DNA of 64,000 nucleotides from Linum tenue (taxonomy: Eukaryota > Streptophyta > Magnoliopsida > Malpighiales > Linaceae), in NCBI GenBank assembly GCA_946122785.1, contig CAMGYJ010000011.1, positions 38,714,513-38,778,512 of the forward strand. Direction: 5' to 3'. How positions within the stretch are numbered: position 1 is the stretch's first letter; each line of letters starts with the position of its first letter. A model generated the notes under the pieces. That model ran no database searches and was not told where the DNA came from. It worked only from the letters and a program-made list of their open reading frames with translations. Of this stretch, positions 1 to 11,400 are shown one piece after another. The position numbers and the translations under genes were made by a program.

Positions 1-238
1 CACTGAGTATAGTAAAGCGCCACATTCCGCGCCCACCTTTTGCAAAAGCGCCCTAACATTGCGCCCTCACGAGAAATGCGCCCCATTTCGCGCCCAAAAA
101 CACAAATTGGCAATCAAATGAAAGTTAAATTGGCAATGAAGGCGATTGGCAAGGAAACATAAGGTCTCATATTATAAATATACCAAAGATAGGAAAGTTA
201 AATACAAAAAGGAAAGTTAAAGCCTGAGGACCGCTAAT

Positions 239-1245
239 CTAATCAGCGCCCGAATTCGCGTCCCCAGCACTAGGCGCCCTTGGAGAAGGAAGGGTAGGAG
301 CAGATGGCTCGGGCGCCCCGCTTGTTCCGCGAGGCGTCTCCATCCCACCGATCACGTACTCAGCCATCTCCGAGAGATCCCAAGTTAGGTCGGGGTGGTC
401 CTTCTGCAACTTCACTCGCAAGATCTCAATGCCGGTCAGAATGGCATTGGCGCACATGGCCTTCCCAGTCTCTGACTCCTCGAAGTTGTCCAAAGAGTGC
501 CGCAATCCAGAAATTTCTTTCCGGGCCTCCTTCAAGGATTTCTTGGTCTCCTTGTGGGCGTCATGCAGCCTCTTCTTCTCCTCCTTGAGGATGTCAATCT
601 CGCTGGCCTGGGCACCGGCTTCCTGCGCCAACGCCTCCTTCTCAGCCTGCAGGTCGACCACCTTCCTGCGCTCCTCGTCCAGGGCGCCCTGGAGCCGCGA
701 CACCTCCATCGTCGCAGTCATCTGGGCGTCCTCGCACTCCTTCGCAAACTGCTCACGACGAGCATTTGCGTTCTCCAAGTCCAGCTGTAGTTGCGAGGCC
801 GAAGAGGACGCCTCGTTCGCCTCCCTTTTGGTCTCGCTAAGGCGACGGGCGCCCCTTTCAGCAAAGAGAAGGATCTGCATCAGTGAGTAAGAAATCAACA
901 AGTTATGCAAACATCAAACCATTCTCTAAACTTCCAGAAAGCACAAGTAAAAAGCGCGTACCTTGGCGCCCACTTGGGCTAGCTCAGCAAAGAGGTGATC
1001 GCCGTTCACCTCAGACGGCACCTGCCACGACTTGGCAGCCGCAATGGCCAAGCCCATGGCGCACCCTCGGTCAACGGCGACCAGAGGGGAGCAATTCATA
1101 TTTACACGCCCCACCTCGGTGCGGCGTGGCCGAAAAATGGGCGGGCGCCCGTCGGGGCCAACGTAGCGCCCCTCTTCGTTGAGGTGTACGCGGGCGTCCT
1201 CCCCCGCCTCCGCCTCTACCTCGACCTCGTCGCAGGCCCAAGTCT
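239..1245 (-). pseudogene. Fragment of a coiled-coil protein gene with one intron (retroelement-associated type)
   Basis: Exon 2 (874-239) encodes a long Lys/Glu/Ala-rich coiled coil (about 150 residues) and ends at a TAG in a Pro/Ser/Ala-rich tail. Exon 1 (about 1245-962) joins it across an 87-bp intron (961-875) with good GT and CAG borders; without the splice the frame breaks. The layout, a small N-terminal part followed by a coiled coil, recalls the plant 'putative gypsy-type transposon' proteins (Transposase_28 type), but I recognise this only by style. The N-terminal side is lost at the T-run near 1255. Function unknown. Confidence 0.4.
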
Positions 1246-1273
1246 GGGTTCGTTTTTTTTTTTTGAAAGAAGA

Positions 1274-1994
1274 CCATGGCGGGAAATTTCGAGGTCGCAG
1301 TTCGTCGTGGAAGAAGGAGAGTCGACTCTGGAAATCGATACAGAAATTCAATTGGAAGCCAGGCAAACCTTGGGAGTGTGTCGAATTATGCTGGGAATCC
1401 CTGTGGAAGAAATCCCCAATCTGCACGACGATGAACAGTGTTTCAGAGTCCAAAACTAGAGTATTCGAGCAGCCTATCTTGTATCCAATTTGGGATCAAT
1501 TTTGTGACTCGTATGACGGGAAGAAGGTTCAAGCTTTGAGGGCAAAGCTTTTTAAACAGGAGGGGCCTGATATGATCCCAAATCGCTGGCATTTGAGTCT
1601 TCCCTGGATTGGACAAGAAGCAAGGTTGGTGAGGATCAAAGAACAACTAATTTGGCTAAGTGTTTTTGACGTTTCAGGTTGCGCATTTTGGAGTCCTGGT
1701 TCTCCCGATTTTCTCCATGAAAATTCTAGGTTGACGGCTTGTTTTGAAGATGGGAGGTTCCTCTACAATGGGGAAGACTTGATGGGTGAAGATGAAGCTT
1801 GGAAGGCCCTGCTACAGGCCCTCCAAGTGACTAAGGCGAAACCAAGAAACTGTCCGAATTTCACTAAGGCAAAACACGAGTGTGAGTTGCTGATTTTGAG
1901 GCTTCGTGTCTGGCGTTTGAGAAAGAACCAGGAGGTGACTCGAGCTGGTAAAGATAGAATGAAATGTTCTAAACCTAGAACAGGCATTGGGTGA
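1274..1994 (+). other. Unrecognised plus-strand coding-like stretch
   Basis: An ATG at 1274 in good context opens a short Arg-rich frame to about 1430. A second frame then stays open to the TGA at 1992-1994, giving a Trp-rich peptide. I recognise no domain. It lies between a T-run and a putative LTR with a TATA box, so it is probably interior sequence of the left LTR element or a retroposed fragment. There is no evidence of expression. Confidence 0.2.
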
Positions 1995-2172
1995 TTTCGA
2001 CTAGGCTGGGAAGGCAAGGATCGAAGGGACCAAAGATGGTAGCTAGAGCTGCCAGAAATCCGAGTCCAATTCGGATTCCATGTTCTTTGCGGAATTACTT
2101 GTTAGTTTGTTTCCCAGTTGAATTAGGTTAGTTTTAGTCCTAGTTTTAGTTGATTTGTATTCGATTAAAGCC

Positions 2173-2180
2173 TATAAAAG
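2173..2180 (+). promoter_or_regulatory. TATA box of a putative LTR
   Basis: TATAAAAG lies about 190 bp before the inferred LTR end at 2367, with a coherent T-rich leader after it. This is normal spacing for R-U5 of a short plant LTR. Confidence 0.4.
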
Positions 2181-2367
2181 ACCTCGTTCTCAAGTTGTAA
2201 CGGAGGAACTTGTTTTTATGAAGAAAATCCAAAATTTCCAACGAGTAAGTTGTGAATTGACATTGGTTTTTGGTTGCGATCAAGAACTTGCTGAATCTTG
2301 CTTATCAATCGAGAATCGCCCTCGATTGCATCGAATTCTGATCAAAACACCAACCTTGGTGTTATCA

Positions 2368-3803
2368 ACTCTCTCACTAATATCATAGTAAATATCCGTA
2401 TTTAGCTTTTTAAGAAGCTTTTTTTACGTATCTTAAGTTTCTTGCATACTCTAACTAATGGATATCCCTCCACATCCGACTGCCAAGCCTCCCTAACCAT
2501 ATTCATAAAGTCCGGATGTTGAATCCAGAACTTGAAAATTTTAAACAACTTAGGAAGAGACTTTATAGAGCAATTAGAGTTGAGAAGAATAGTAGAGTGA
2601 TCCGAGACTGAGGGATCAAGAAGATTCACAAAGCTCACAGGAAACACTTCCAAACATTTTATATTAACAAACACCCAATCCAACCGATTGCGCTGCTGAT
2701 TATTAAGCCAGGTAAACCACGACCCCAAGGATTTATACTCTTCTAGCTCACAATCATATTGCCATTTCTTGAAATCAACCATACTACTTGAAAACTGAGT
2801 AGGGATGGCAATGGGTCGGGTCGGGGACGTATAGTGTATATCTGTTATCCTACCCGAAGTAGTTTGGGTTTTACCCATACCCATACCCACATGAGAAATG
2901 GGTAGAAAATAAAAGCCGCGCTCATACCCGTTCTGGTTTCGGGTATCCACGATTATTCATGGATAATAATTTCTCTCTAAAACTCCAACCAATATGTTAA
3001 TATTCACATATATAATCACATTAAATAAGAAGAAACGTATAACAATAAATCATTAGAATGAAAAAAATTAATTAAAACAACACAATTCATGAAAATATTA
3101 TATTTGTATGCTAAATATAAAATATGTTAGAGAAACAATGATCATTTCTAGACAAAATACACATGTATGTGCATAATCGGGCTGGTTCGGGTTGGATAGT
3201 GCGAAAACCATGCCCACCCTTTATCCACAATATTCGGGTTCGGGTTTTACCTGTACCCACTAAAAGTCCTTCGGGTTAGGGTTTTATTCTAATCAATTTG
3301 GGCGGATTCGGGCGGATATCCACGGTTACGGATATTTTGGCCATCTCTAAAACCGAGGAGTATTAGAAGCTTCACTCGGATCCCCAATAGCATTGAAATC
3401 ACCAAGAATAGCCCAAGGAATAGAACTTTCTTGAAAATACAACAAATCTGCATACAACTGCCTTCTATCAGCCTCCTCATTAAATGTAGTGACCATAGAG
3501 AGGAAGAAAGGTACCCCAGATCCAACCAATACTTGAATAAACATATATGTTTTATGCAATATCCTAGAGCTTTACATCAGCCTTCCAAAGAATTCATACC
3601 TTGCCCAAACCAGCACAATTGTTTCCCACTTCAAACCCTCATGCACGAAACCTTTTATTAATCATATCATAAGCTTTGTTTGCTCCAACTCTAGGTTCAA
3701 GTACAACTATAATATCTATATTGTATTTATTTACTATCTGTTGAACAACCTTATTCTTACCCAGGTCATTGAATCCTCAGACATTCCATGTAAGGATTTT
3801 CAT
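2368..3803 (-). pseudogene. LINE ORF2 fragment: APE-type endonuclease domain
   Basis: The start is the ATG at 3803-3801, opening MKILTWNV as in LINE-2. Endonuclease landmarks visible are LTWN, LEPR, GDFNAIGD and SDH with the following strand. Frames are broken by substitutions and by hAT-1; the reading continues across it (SEASNTPRF, then SSSMVDFKKW). The reverse transcriptase part is absent. Non-functional. Confidence 0.75.
2792..3357. mobile_element. hAT-1: non-autonomous hAT element with TSD
   Basis: The element spans 2800-3349 (550 bp). It is flanked by near-identical 8-bp duplications, aaactgag (2792-2799) and aaaccgag (3350-3357). Termini are TAGGGATGGCAATGGG and, from the other end, TAGAGATGGCCAAAAT. 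Subterminal regions are packed with gggtcggg/acccgaaccc-type repeats, as in plant hAT MITEs. No coding capacity. It splits the LINE-1 endonuclease. Confidence 0.85.
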
Positions 3804-4059
3804 CGTTTCTTCCCTACCCTCCCCCCTTTTCCGAGGAAGGACTAGCACAACAACAACTGGAGGAGTATGTGGCTTTTTCTTTGAGCCTCCTACTATGATC
3901 CACGGATTAGGTTCCTCCTCATTTAAAACTGAATTAGTCTGAGAAGATAGCCTCCAAGTGACTGGTGAACTAGCATCAGCAAACTTATGCAGAGATGGAC
4001 TAGGACTCCCAGGTTGAACTGATGATCCTAGAACCACATCTACAAAACTTAATAGTTGC

Positions 4060-5050
4060 ACTCCCATTTGATTGAGGAGTAAGATACTTCATCTAACCCA
4101 CATCATCATTAGTTCCCGATGAGCTAGTATCCAGATTGACAGTAGTACTACTCTCAACATTCTCCAAATACAGTTGTTTCTCCTCTGCATGTAAAACCAC
4201 TTGCACTATGACTCAACCATTATATTAGCAGCAGCCTCTTCTTATCTAGATTTAGAAGAGTCGAGAGAGACCACAACATCACCTTGTTTCTCCTTCACAC
4301 CCCACTTCTTATTACTCTTGGCCAGCTAAGTGCAGTCATGACCATACACAGTCCAAACCGGACAAACCCTAGGCAGATTATGATATTCAATCTCAACATC
4401 GAAGTAAGGATCATCATCAGGGTACAGACAAACCTTAAAAGGGAAGCCACACTCTGCTGTGAGATCCACACAAACCTTAGCGAATCCCAACTGACCACCC
4501 ACTCTAGTCGTGTTATCCATCCAGAGCGGAGGACCTAGAATACTTGCTACCCGTTCCACTTCCAATCCATCCAGAGAGTGATAATCCAATGGAATCCCCC
4601 AAATATTGATCCAGATAGGAAAAATACTCCACCTGAGGCACCACCGGTTGAATACCAGGCACCCACTTCCTAAGATAAAGCTGATTCTCTTGGTAATGCC
4701 AAGAACCCGACTTGAACACCCAGTTGCTGGTAGATGCGGAGGGAAATTGAAACACAAACAATCGAGGCCCAAAACTTGAAACCCGAACCACCCCGTCTCT
4801 CCCCCAGATTGCAGTAGCCCAGGTTTGAAGCTGTGCCGCCCTAGGTTGTGATCCGGCAAACTGACCGATAAGGCAATCGCGCCATCTCGCTTTGCCTTTT
4901 TTCTTAACCCCCCGAGGGATCCGAAAACCGTCATTAAAGCGATCTGGAGGATGATATTTCATCCGATTCTCCGGAGCTATATCAAATAACTGCGCCAAGT
5001 ACTACCCCCAGAATTACTTCCCGTCGTTGGTCCAACGACGAGGCTGCCAC
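4060..5050 (-). pseudogene. LINE ORF1 remnant (DUF4283-like, zinc-knuckle-like)
   Basis: The N-terminal half (about 4998-4510) matches ORF1 of LINE-2, including TWATAIWGRDG and LYLRKWVPGIQP. A Cys/His stretch of knuckle type (LPRVCPVWTVYGHDC) follows near 4330-4370. The original start appears mutated to GTG at 5050-5048 (GTGGCAGCC against ATGGCAGCC in LINE-2). The C-terminal part is degraded. Family role: nucleic-acid-binding protein of the LINE RNP. Confidence 0.7.
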
Positions 5051-5059
5051 AAGAGCTCC

Positions 5060-5545
5060 CTAAAGAGTAGGAATGGCAATGGGGCAGGTCCGGGGCAGGT
5101 ATCTCGATACCCATACCCGCCTCGTGGCAGGTCAGGTCCAGGTTGGGTAATTTATCATGGGGCACGGGTTGGGGCAGGTCGACCCAATAGGTATGTAAAT
5201 TATGTGGAAAACATTAGAAATATCCGTTATTTTCATTATAAGGCCAAAGAAACAAACCGTAATATGGTAAAATAGCTAAATTATTGTATAAATTGAGGTG
5301 TTCACTAATTTATAACTTTATTATAGCTAAAATATGATGTAGTAAAAGGAAAATTTTAAGTAATTTGACTAAGATTACATGTAATTTAGGCAAGAACGGG
5401 TCAAAAATGGGACGGGTCAGGGCAGGTCGGGTCGATGAAAGTACCCATGCTCGACCCACCTACGGGACGGGTTGGACCCGTCCCAAAACAGGTTAAACAG
5501 GCCGGGTAAAACGGGTTGGTCGAAATTGTCATTCCTAGTAAAGAG
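5060..5545. mobile_element. hAT-2: non-autonomous hAT element with TSD
   Basis: The element spans 5068-5537 (470 bp), flanked by ctaaagag (5060-5067) and gtaaagag (5538-5545). Ends read TAGGAATGGCAATGGGG and TAGGAATGACAATTTCG. Subterminal gggtcgggtc-type repeats resemble hAT-1, so the two are related families. No ORF of note. Confidence 0.85.
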
Positions 5546-5550
5546 AGAGG

Positions 5551-5572
5551 TTATATATATATATATATATAT
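5551..5572. repeat. (TA)n microsatellite
   Basis: About ten TA units directly follow the LINE-1/hAT-2 region and abut a sharp change to ggggacggttctatcgtacc. Confidence 0.9.
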
Positions 5573-6394
5573 GGGGACGGTTCTATCGTACCTTGGGTAA
5601 AATCAAGGGTACGACATACCCTGAGTAAAAAAAATACTATATAGACTTCGAATAATATTTAATTAATAAACAGATAAAATCCAAGTTTTATTTCAATAAC
5701 TTTTGCGACGAATGAAATTTAATTAATTCTTTAACAAATAATTTTAATTAAACAAACAAAAATAAAAGGACAAAGGCATGTGTGATGACAGGTTAAGGCT
5801 CGCACCCGTGTGCGAGGGAAGCTTCCCCTGCATGCATGCGGCGCACAAACTGCTCCCGCGTGCATCCCTCATGAGAAATTTGCTAAGTGGATATGAGGGT
5901 CTTAAATTTAAGACCCTCTTCCCAATTTTCCGCATTTAACACTTCTTAACATTATGTGTATTGAAAATGAGAATGAGAGTTTCCATGCTACCACTACTAT
6001 ATGCATAAAAACAATATTAGATGGATAAAAGAAGCTACCAGTTCATAAAAACCATTGCTAGAGTAAAAAACACTACCTGTACAAAAAACAATATCATTAC
6101 ACCCAAAGTAGTACCAGTTACCACGATGGAAAACCAATATAAACAAATCAGTACCATTTCATATAAGTTATCGCAGTATAAAACATCATATATGAGTTTT
6201 GGAAACGATGAGGGAGGATGGCATCATGGTGAGAGAAGACGACGTCTGAGAGAGGTGACCTCCCCTGACAATGATAGATCTCGCATGAGAGAAAAAAAAG
6301 AAGGTGAAAGAGAGGTATGTCTGAGAGGGAAGGATTGAGCAAGTTTTGTAAGGAGAAAGATGTAGTCGAGCTCTTGTTGGAGATCGGTGGAGAA
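5573..6394. other. Intergenic, no gene recognised
   Basis: Starts with ggggacggttctatcgtacc, which looks like the end of a Mutator-type or other TIR element, but I find no partner end. A GC-rich stretch with inverted cgcac/gtgcg motifs lies at 5790-5880. The rest is AT-rich with short, unconvincing ORFs. Confidence 0.4.
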
Positions 6395-6500
6395 TAGGGG
6401 TGGGCATCCGGTTCGGGTTCAACTCTCCGAACCGACCAGAACCGAAGCCGAACCGACCGAAACCGAAATTCAAATTGATCAGTTCGGAAATCGGAAGGCA
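6395..6500. mobile_element. Single hAT-like end (truncated)
   Basis: TAGGGGTGGGCATCCGG followed by many aaccgaa/aaccgac repeats is a typical plant hAT terminus. No opposite terminus or duplication is visible nearby, so this is a remnant. Confidence 0.5.
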
Positions 6501-6701
6501 GAAGATCATGTTTCGGAAACCAGGAAGAGTGAAGGAAGAAGAAGAGAGGGGGGTAAATGTGTAATTGGTTTAAATTGGATTACATCTTTAATACATTTCC
6601 AAACACATAATTGGGCTAAATTCTACATCCAAAATCCCCAAAACTTTTAATCAGAAATTTAGACCTCAAATCCATCTTTATAAAATCCTTGATCCAAATC
6701 A

Positions 6702-7210
6702 CTCCTAAATAAGGTTGTCAACCCGCGGGTTGACCCGGACCCGGTTGAGCTAGTGGGTCAAGGGTTAATGGGTCACCCGTTTTAGCCCGGAAATATGGAA
6801 AGCGTCATTATATTGTACTTATCCTGATAAATTATATCAAATCTCATCTAACATATGAGTTATAACATATAATATTACACCAAAATAACATTTCGTACTT
6901 AGATTCAACATATAGTGAAAATTCACACACACTTATATAACATTAATATTCAAATGTTCAACTTAGAATTCCAAAGATTGAGTTAGGCGAAAAAAAAATC
7001 GGAAAATAGGCGCATTTCGCAAAACAAAGAAAAAAATGACACAATTTGACCTCCAACCCGGTACCTTGTAGCGGTCGACCCGACGAATGCGTGCGACCCG
7101 TTTTTCTCACCGGGTCAAGGTCAAAGTGAGTCAACCCGCAGGTCATCGGGTCAGGGTCAAAGGGGGTCAACCCGCGGGTCGACCCGCGGGTTGACAACCT
7201 TGCTCCTAAA
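6702..7210. mobile_element. hAT-3: non-autonomous hAT element with perfect TSD
   Basis: The element is 6710-7202 (493 bp) between perfect 8-bp duplications ctcctaaa (6702-6709 and 7203-7210). Terminal inverted repeats of about 27 bp read [T/C]AAGGTTGTCAACCCGCGG and are followed by gacccg-rich subterminal repeats. AT-rich centre, no coding capacity. Confidence 0.9.
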
Positions 7211-7270
7211 CAATTTTTTTTTTTTGAAAATTGCTCCTAAACGATTTTAGTTGGCCACTTCCTCCAACCT

Positions 7271-7696
7271 AGTTAATCTGCTAACTTGAAAATTCGTTAG
7301 TATATACTAACTAATATTCAAAATATATGAACTAATATCCAAGTATTCTAAGTATTCAGATAACACAAACTAGTACTCAAAACATCACAAACTAGTATCC
7401 ATATAGAAGATACCAACTAATATCCACAATCAACCAACTAGTATTCAATATGGATACTCTTATGAGTTATCTAAATACTCTTATGTGTTATCTGGATACT
7501 AATTATGTGCTGTTTGGATACTATTCTGTGTTGTCTAGATATTAGTTTGTGAATTTGTGATAATAGTTGATTCATGGTGGATATCAGTTAACAAATTTTG
7601 AATATTAATCTGTGCTCTCTAGATACTTTAATACTTGGATATATTATTTCATGTAATTTGAATATAAGTTAGTTGATTCAAGTTAGCGGATTAACT
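7271..7696. repeat. Fold-back (MITE-like) palindrome upstream of COG8
   Basis: The two halves are imperfect inverted copies: agttaatctgctaacttga at 7271-7289 pairs with tcaagttagcggattaact at 7678-7696. The pairing continues inward through tcca-agtatt and the gatact/agtatc repeats, with the centre near 7483. The whole 426 bp could form one long hairpin. No clear target duplication. It ends close to the 5' end of the COG8 transcription unit. Confidence 0.7.
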
Positions 7697-8499
7697 TTTC
7701 CCCAATCCCTCAACCAGGCGGTGGACATGCAAGGGAAAATAAAATCCAAACAAATTCTCAACTCACCCTACCATCTTTATTCTTTGGTGAAAAACCCCTC
7801 ATTTTTCAATTGCCAAGCTGCGGACAATTCTCCCTGACTCCCACTTCGCCAATCGCCACTCATTTCCATCTCCCAAAACCTTCCATCCGAGATCCACCAC
7901 GTTACTGTCGCCGAGCCCGCCGCCGTCGATTCACATCGTCCCTCCAGATCTGAAGGAATCGTATCCGCGATCCTTTCGTCGCCCCTCCGGCCTCCGCCGC
8001 TCAATCCGCAATCGCTGGCACCGCGGCCTATCTGCTCATCCGAAGTATCTGACGTTTGTTTCCAGACTCTGTCGAATTCTTCGATCTGTTGCCACATTCA
8101 TTAGGTAAGTTTGATTCTGGCTCCCTCTCCTATGAACTGGTGATAATAGAAGGAAACGAGATTCGAATGGGTGAGCAGTAACGTGTAATTGAGTATGTTT
8201 GCAGGGGAGTTGAATGTAGGTTCTGGAATAAGCTTTTCTACAATACTCCTTAGCTATTATGTTAATTCTGACTGATCGCAGACTGGTCTTTCTTCCCATG
8301 GCGATATTCATCATCTTAGTTACCAGAACGTCTCTAGACATCCGTGGTTGACGGAAAAGTCTAATAAGTTAACTTGTATGTTAGTTGCACTGTAAACCTT
8401 ACTTAGCTGAAGTATGCAATCCTTTCTCTGGAGATCCAGCTCCCCTGTTTCAGTTATAGATTTTGACTCCATCTGGCTTCAAACTTACTAAGCAGAGGA
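7697..8499 (+). promoter_or_regulatory. COG8: COG8 promoter and 5' UTR with probable intron
   Basis: From about 7770 the sequence becomes CT-rich and GC-richer, like a plant 5' UTR. A strong donor (ttag|gtaagt) lies at 8104/8105 and an acceptor (acttactaagcag) ends at 8495, four bases before the start codon; another acceptor ends at 8457. I infer a 5'-UTR intron of about 0.35-0.39 kb. No clear TATA box is visible, which is common for housekeeping genes. Transcription start not determinable. Confidence 0.6.
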
Positions 8500-11400
8500 A
8501 TGGGCGCTGAAAATGGGGATGAAGCATCCGTTATGGCGACACTTCTTCCTCTTGCTTCCGCCTCTCAGCAGCCTTACGTATCTGAACTTCTATCCTTTAC
8601 TCTGGATCGTCTCCACAAAGTAAGCGAATTCCATGAATAGTTTTTCCCCTACTTCTCTGTTTTTGTTTTGTTTGGTCGAATTATGGGGGAATCTTAATCT
8701 TAAGTACTAGTCTAACTAGCTTCTGATATGGCATTGGAAGGAACCTGAGTTACTTAGGGTTGATGCTGAGCGAATAGAGAGGCAAATGCAGGAGGTGGCA
8801 GTGGGGAACTACCACGCCTTCATTGTTGCCACTGATGCTTTAAATGCGATTAGAGAAGAAGTGTCCAATGTGGATAAGCTTCTGGAATCACTAGTAAGAA
8901 AGACTACTATCAAAGTTATCCTGTTCATCTTTTATGCTGGTTGATTCTTTTGAGCTGCTGGTTGATTCTTTTGGGCTGCTTGTTGCTCATACAATGCAGA
9001 CAGGAAGTTGGTTATTTGAAGCATGCATTGCCCTTTCCCTTGTCACGTCCTTGTTTCTGTGAATTATTAGTTTTATGTATTACATTGAATTTATTGGTAT
9101 TAGCCTAAATCATTATGTCTTGGATGCTAGTTGTCTTTGGAAATATATATTTACACTGCATAGTTAAGGGGAAGCTAGAGTAAGAGAAACTCCCTAATCT
9201 TCAGTAGCTGCAATGAACATGTCATCCTATGGTATCATGGTTTGGGCTCTGTATCAAACTACCTTCTCTGCTAAAAGGTCATTCATTGTTGCCCAATTAT
9301 ACAGCTTTCTGTATCAGCTACCTTAGTTGATTTGCTTAGCCACATCAGAAACTATCACATGTGTTTATTTTAATCGTCCCAGTAAGATTGATGAATTGAC
9401 GCAAGGAATATGAATGTGAATGAGTGATATGGTATATTCCTGAAGGAGATATGCGATACCTTTCTTCTCAGTAATTTCATATTAAAGTTTGCTGAACTAA
9501 TCAGAATGCCATTTGATATTTCCTCTTTTTGACAGATTTCTGAAATCCCTGAATTAATATCTGGCTGCACTGAGTTCATTGAATCCGCAGAAGAGGTCCT
9601 GGAGAAGCGAAAGATGAACCAAACATTGCTCTCAAACCATAGTACATTGCTCGATTTGCTTGAAATTCCACAACTTATGGACACGTATGTACTTGGCAAA
9701 CTTTATGCTGAAGGCTGAGCCACTAATCCTTACCAAGTTACTGCCAATTGTTATGCCTTGCTGAAAACCAATATACTGGATGCATGAAGTTGTGTTATTC
9801 GTGAATGTTGTAAAGTTGTCCATTCTTTTCCCTGAGTTTTAAATTTTATATAGGATCAGAATGGGTTAGAATTTCCATGTTAACTAGAAACCATGAGAAT
9901 TGAAAGATGTAGTGTTTCCCACCTACCTGTGTCTTTTGTGATGTGGTTACGAATTTATCCATTTCGTATATTATAGGTGTGTAAGGAACGGTAATTATGA
10001 TGAAGCTCTTGACTTAGAAGCATATGTTGGCAAACTTGCAACAATACATCCCAAGTGAGTACATGTAAACTTAATTCTGACATTGAACTATGGAAAAGAT
10101 GAGTGATCTGACTTTTCCTCATTCTCAAAGATTGCCTGTCATCCAGGCTCTAGCAGGTGAAGTTAGACAGACAACCCAGTCTCTTCTGGCTCAGCTTCTC
10201 CAGAAACTTTGTTCTAATGTTCAGGTACTAATACATTGGCTGCAAGTTTGGTTGGTTTAGCAGTCATCATTTTATCTAAGTTCTTGTTCATGTTTGTTTG
10301 TCTATTTTATGCAGCTGCCAGAGTGCCTCCGCATTATTGGCTACTTGCGTCGAATAGGAGTGTTCTGTGAGTATGAATTGCGCCTGCAGGTAATCTGTTG
10401 CACTACATTTTCTAATTCCTTTTTTGTTTACAGAATGTGATAATCCTGATAAAATGTATTCTATTTCAGTTTCTGAGATGTCGGGAGGCATGGCTTACAG
10501 GTATTCTTGAAGATCTGGACCAAAGGAATGCTTATGAGTTCTTGAAGGGAGTGATAAACTGCCACAGAATGCATCTCTTTGATGTTGTAAACCAATACCG
10601 AGCAATATTTGCTGATGATACATCAGGAAGTGAAGAAAACTCTGACGGTGGACTTCTTTTTAGTTGGGCCATGCATCAGATCACTTCACACCTTAAAACT
10701 CTCAAAATAATGCTCCCAAAGATAACTGAGGGTGGACCTCTTTCAAATATTCTGGACCAGTGCATGGTGAGCATTTCCAGAGCTGTCTTTTATTTCCCTT
10801 TGGATTGTTATGATGGTTTATGACTATTTTTTGTGCTGTGTACAGTACTGTGCAATGGGACTGGGTGGTGTAGGGCTGGATTTTCGAGGCTTGCTTCCAC
10901 CTCTATTTGAACAGTAAGTCAATTTCTTCTATTAACTCGTATTGCTTTGTCCAAATTTCCCTTATGCAAAATGACCTCGATATTTTTGCAGGGCGGTTCT
11001 CAATTTATTCTCAAAGAACATGGGTACAGCAGTTGAAAATTTTCAGGTGGGGATTTGCTTAGTAGCTAGGCCATACATTTATCAGCGTGTTTACTTTATT
11101 TCCAACATGCTGTCTAATTTCATGTTTTTCTTTACACCAGTTGGTTTTAGATTCACATCGCTGGGTGCCACTGCCAGCAGTTGGCTTTCCAGCTAGTAAT
11201 ATTGGTGAAGAGACCCAAGATGACATATCTCCACCGCCTTATCTAATGGAGCATCCACCTCTAGCAGTGTTTGTTAATGGTACATTATAAGATTTTCATT
11301 TTTCAATTCATTTTCTCCCCTGGGGATTGGTTGCATGCTTATTGCTACTGGCTCTAATATGTGGCCCCTCAATGATCCATATCATGGACTCCTTGTGGAC

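Larger units (their letters stand above)
1..2367 (+). mobile_element. Right-hand part of a poorly resolved LTR retrotransposon
   Basis: LINE homology to the right starts abruptly at about 2368 (compare the LINE copy near 16325). The sequence just before the junction ends in gttatca, a normal LTR terminus, and a TATA box at 2173 points to plus orientation. I therefore infer an LTR element inserted in the LINE, with its left end outside the window. The LTR start is not clear (perhaps 2037-2085). The interior is composite: a minus-strand coiled-coil gene fragment (239-1245), a T-run near 1252-1266, then an unrecognised plus-strand ORF. No RT or integrase motif is visible, so the superfamily is undecided. 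Confidence 0.4.
2368..5059 (-). mobile_element. LINE-1: L1-type LINE, 3' part missing
   Basis: On the minus strand, an ORF1 with a DUF4283-like domain (5050 to about 4060) is followed by ORF2 (from 3803) with the endonuclease domain, homologous to LINE-2 at 13710-18510. Homology stops at 2368, inside ORF2 before the RT. The 5' end is kept and the 3' end lost, the reverse of usual LINE truncation; this fits the LTR element inserting at 2367 and carrying the rest off the window. It is interrupted by hAT-1 (2800-3349), and hAT-2 sits in or next to its 5' UTR. Confidence 0.8.

Noticed and set aside
1274..1994. Pararetrovirus or Copia gag
   Set aside because: No zinc knuckle, protease or other motif could be found; left as unrecognised.
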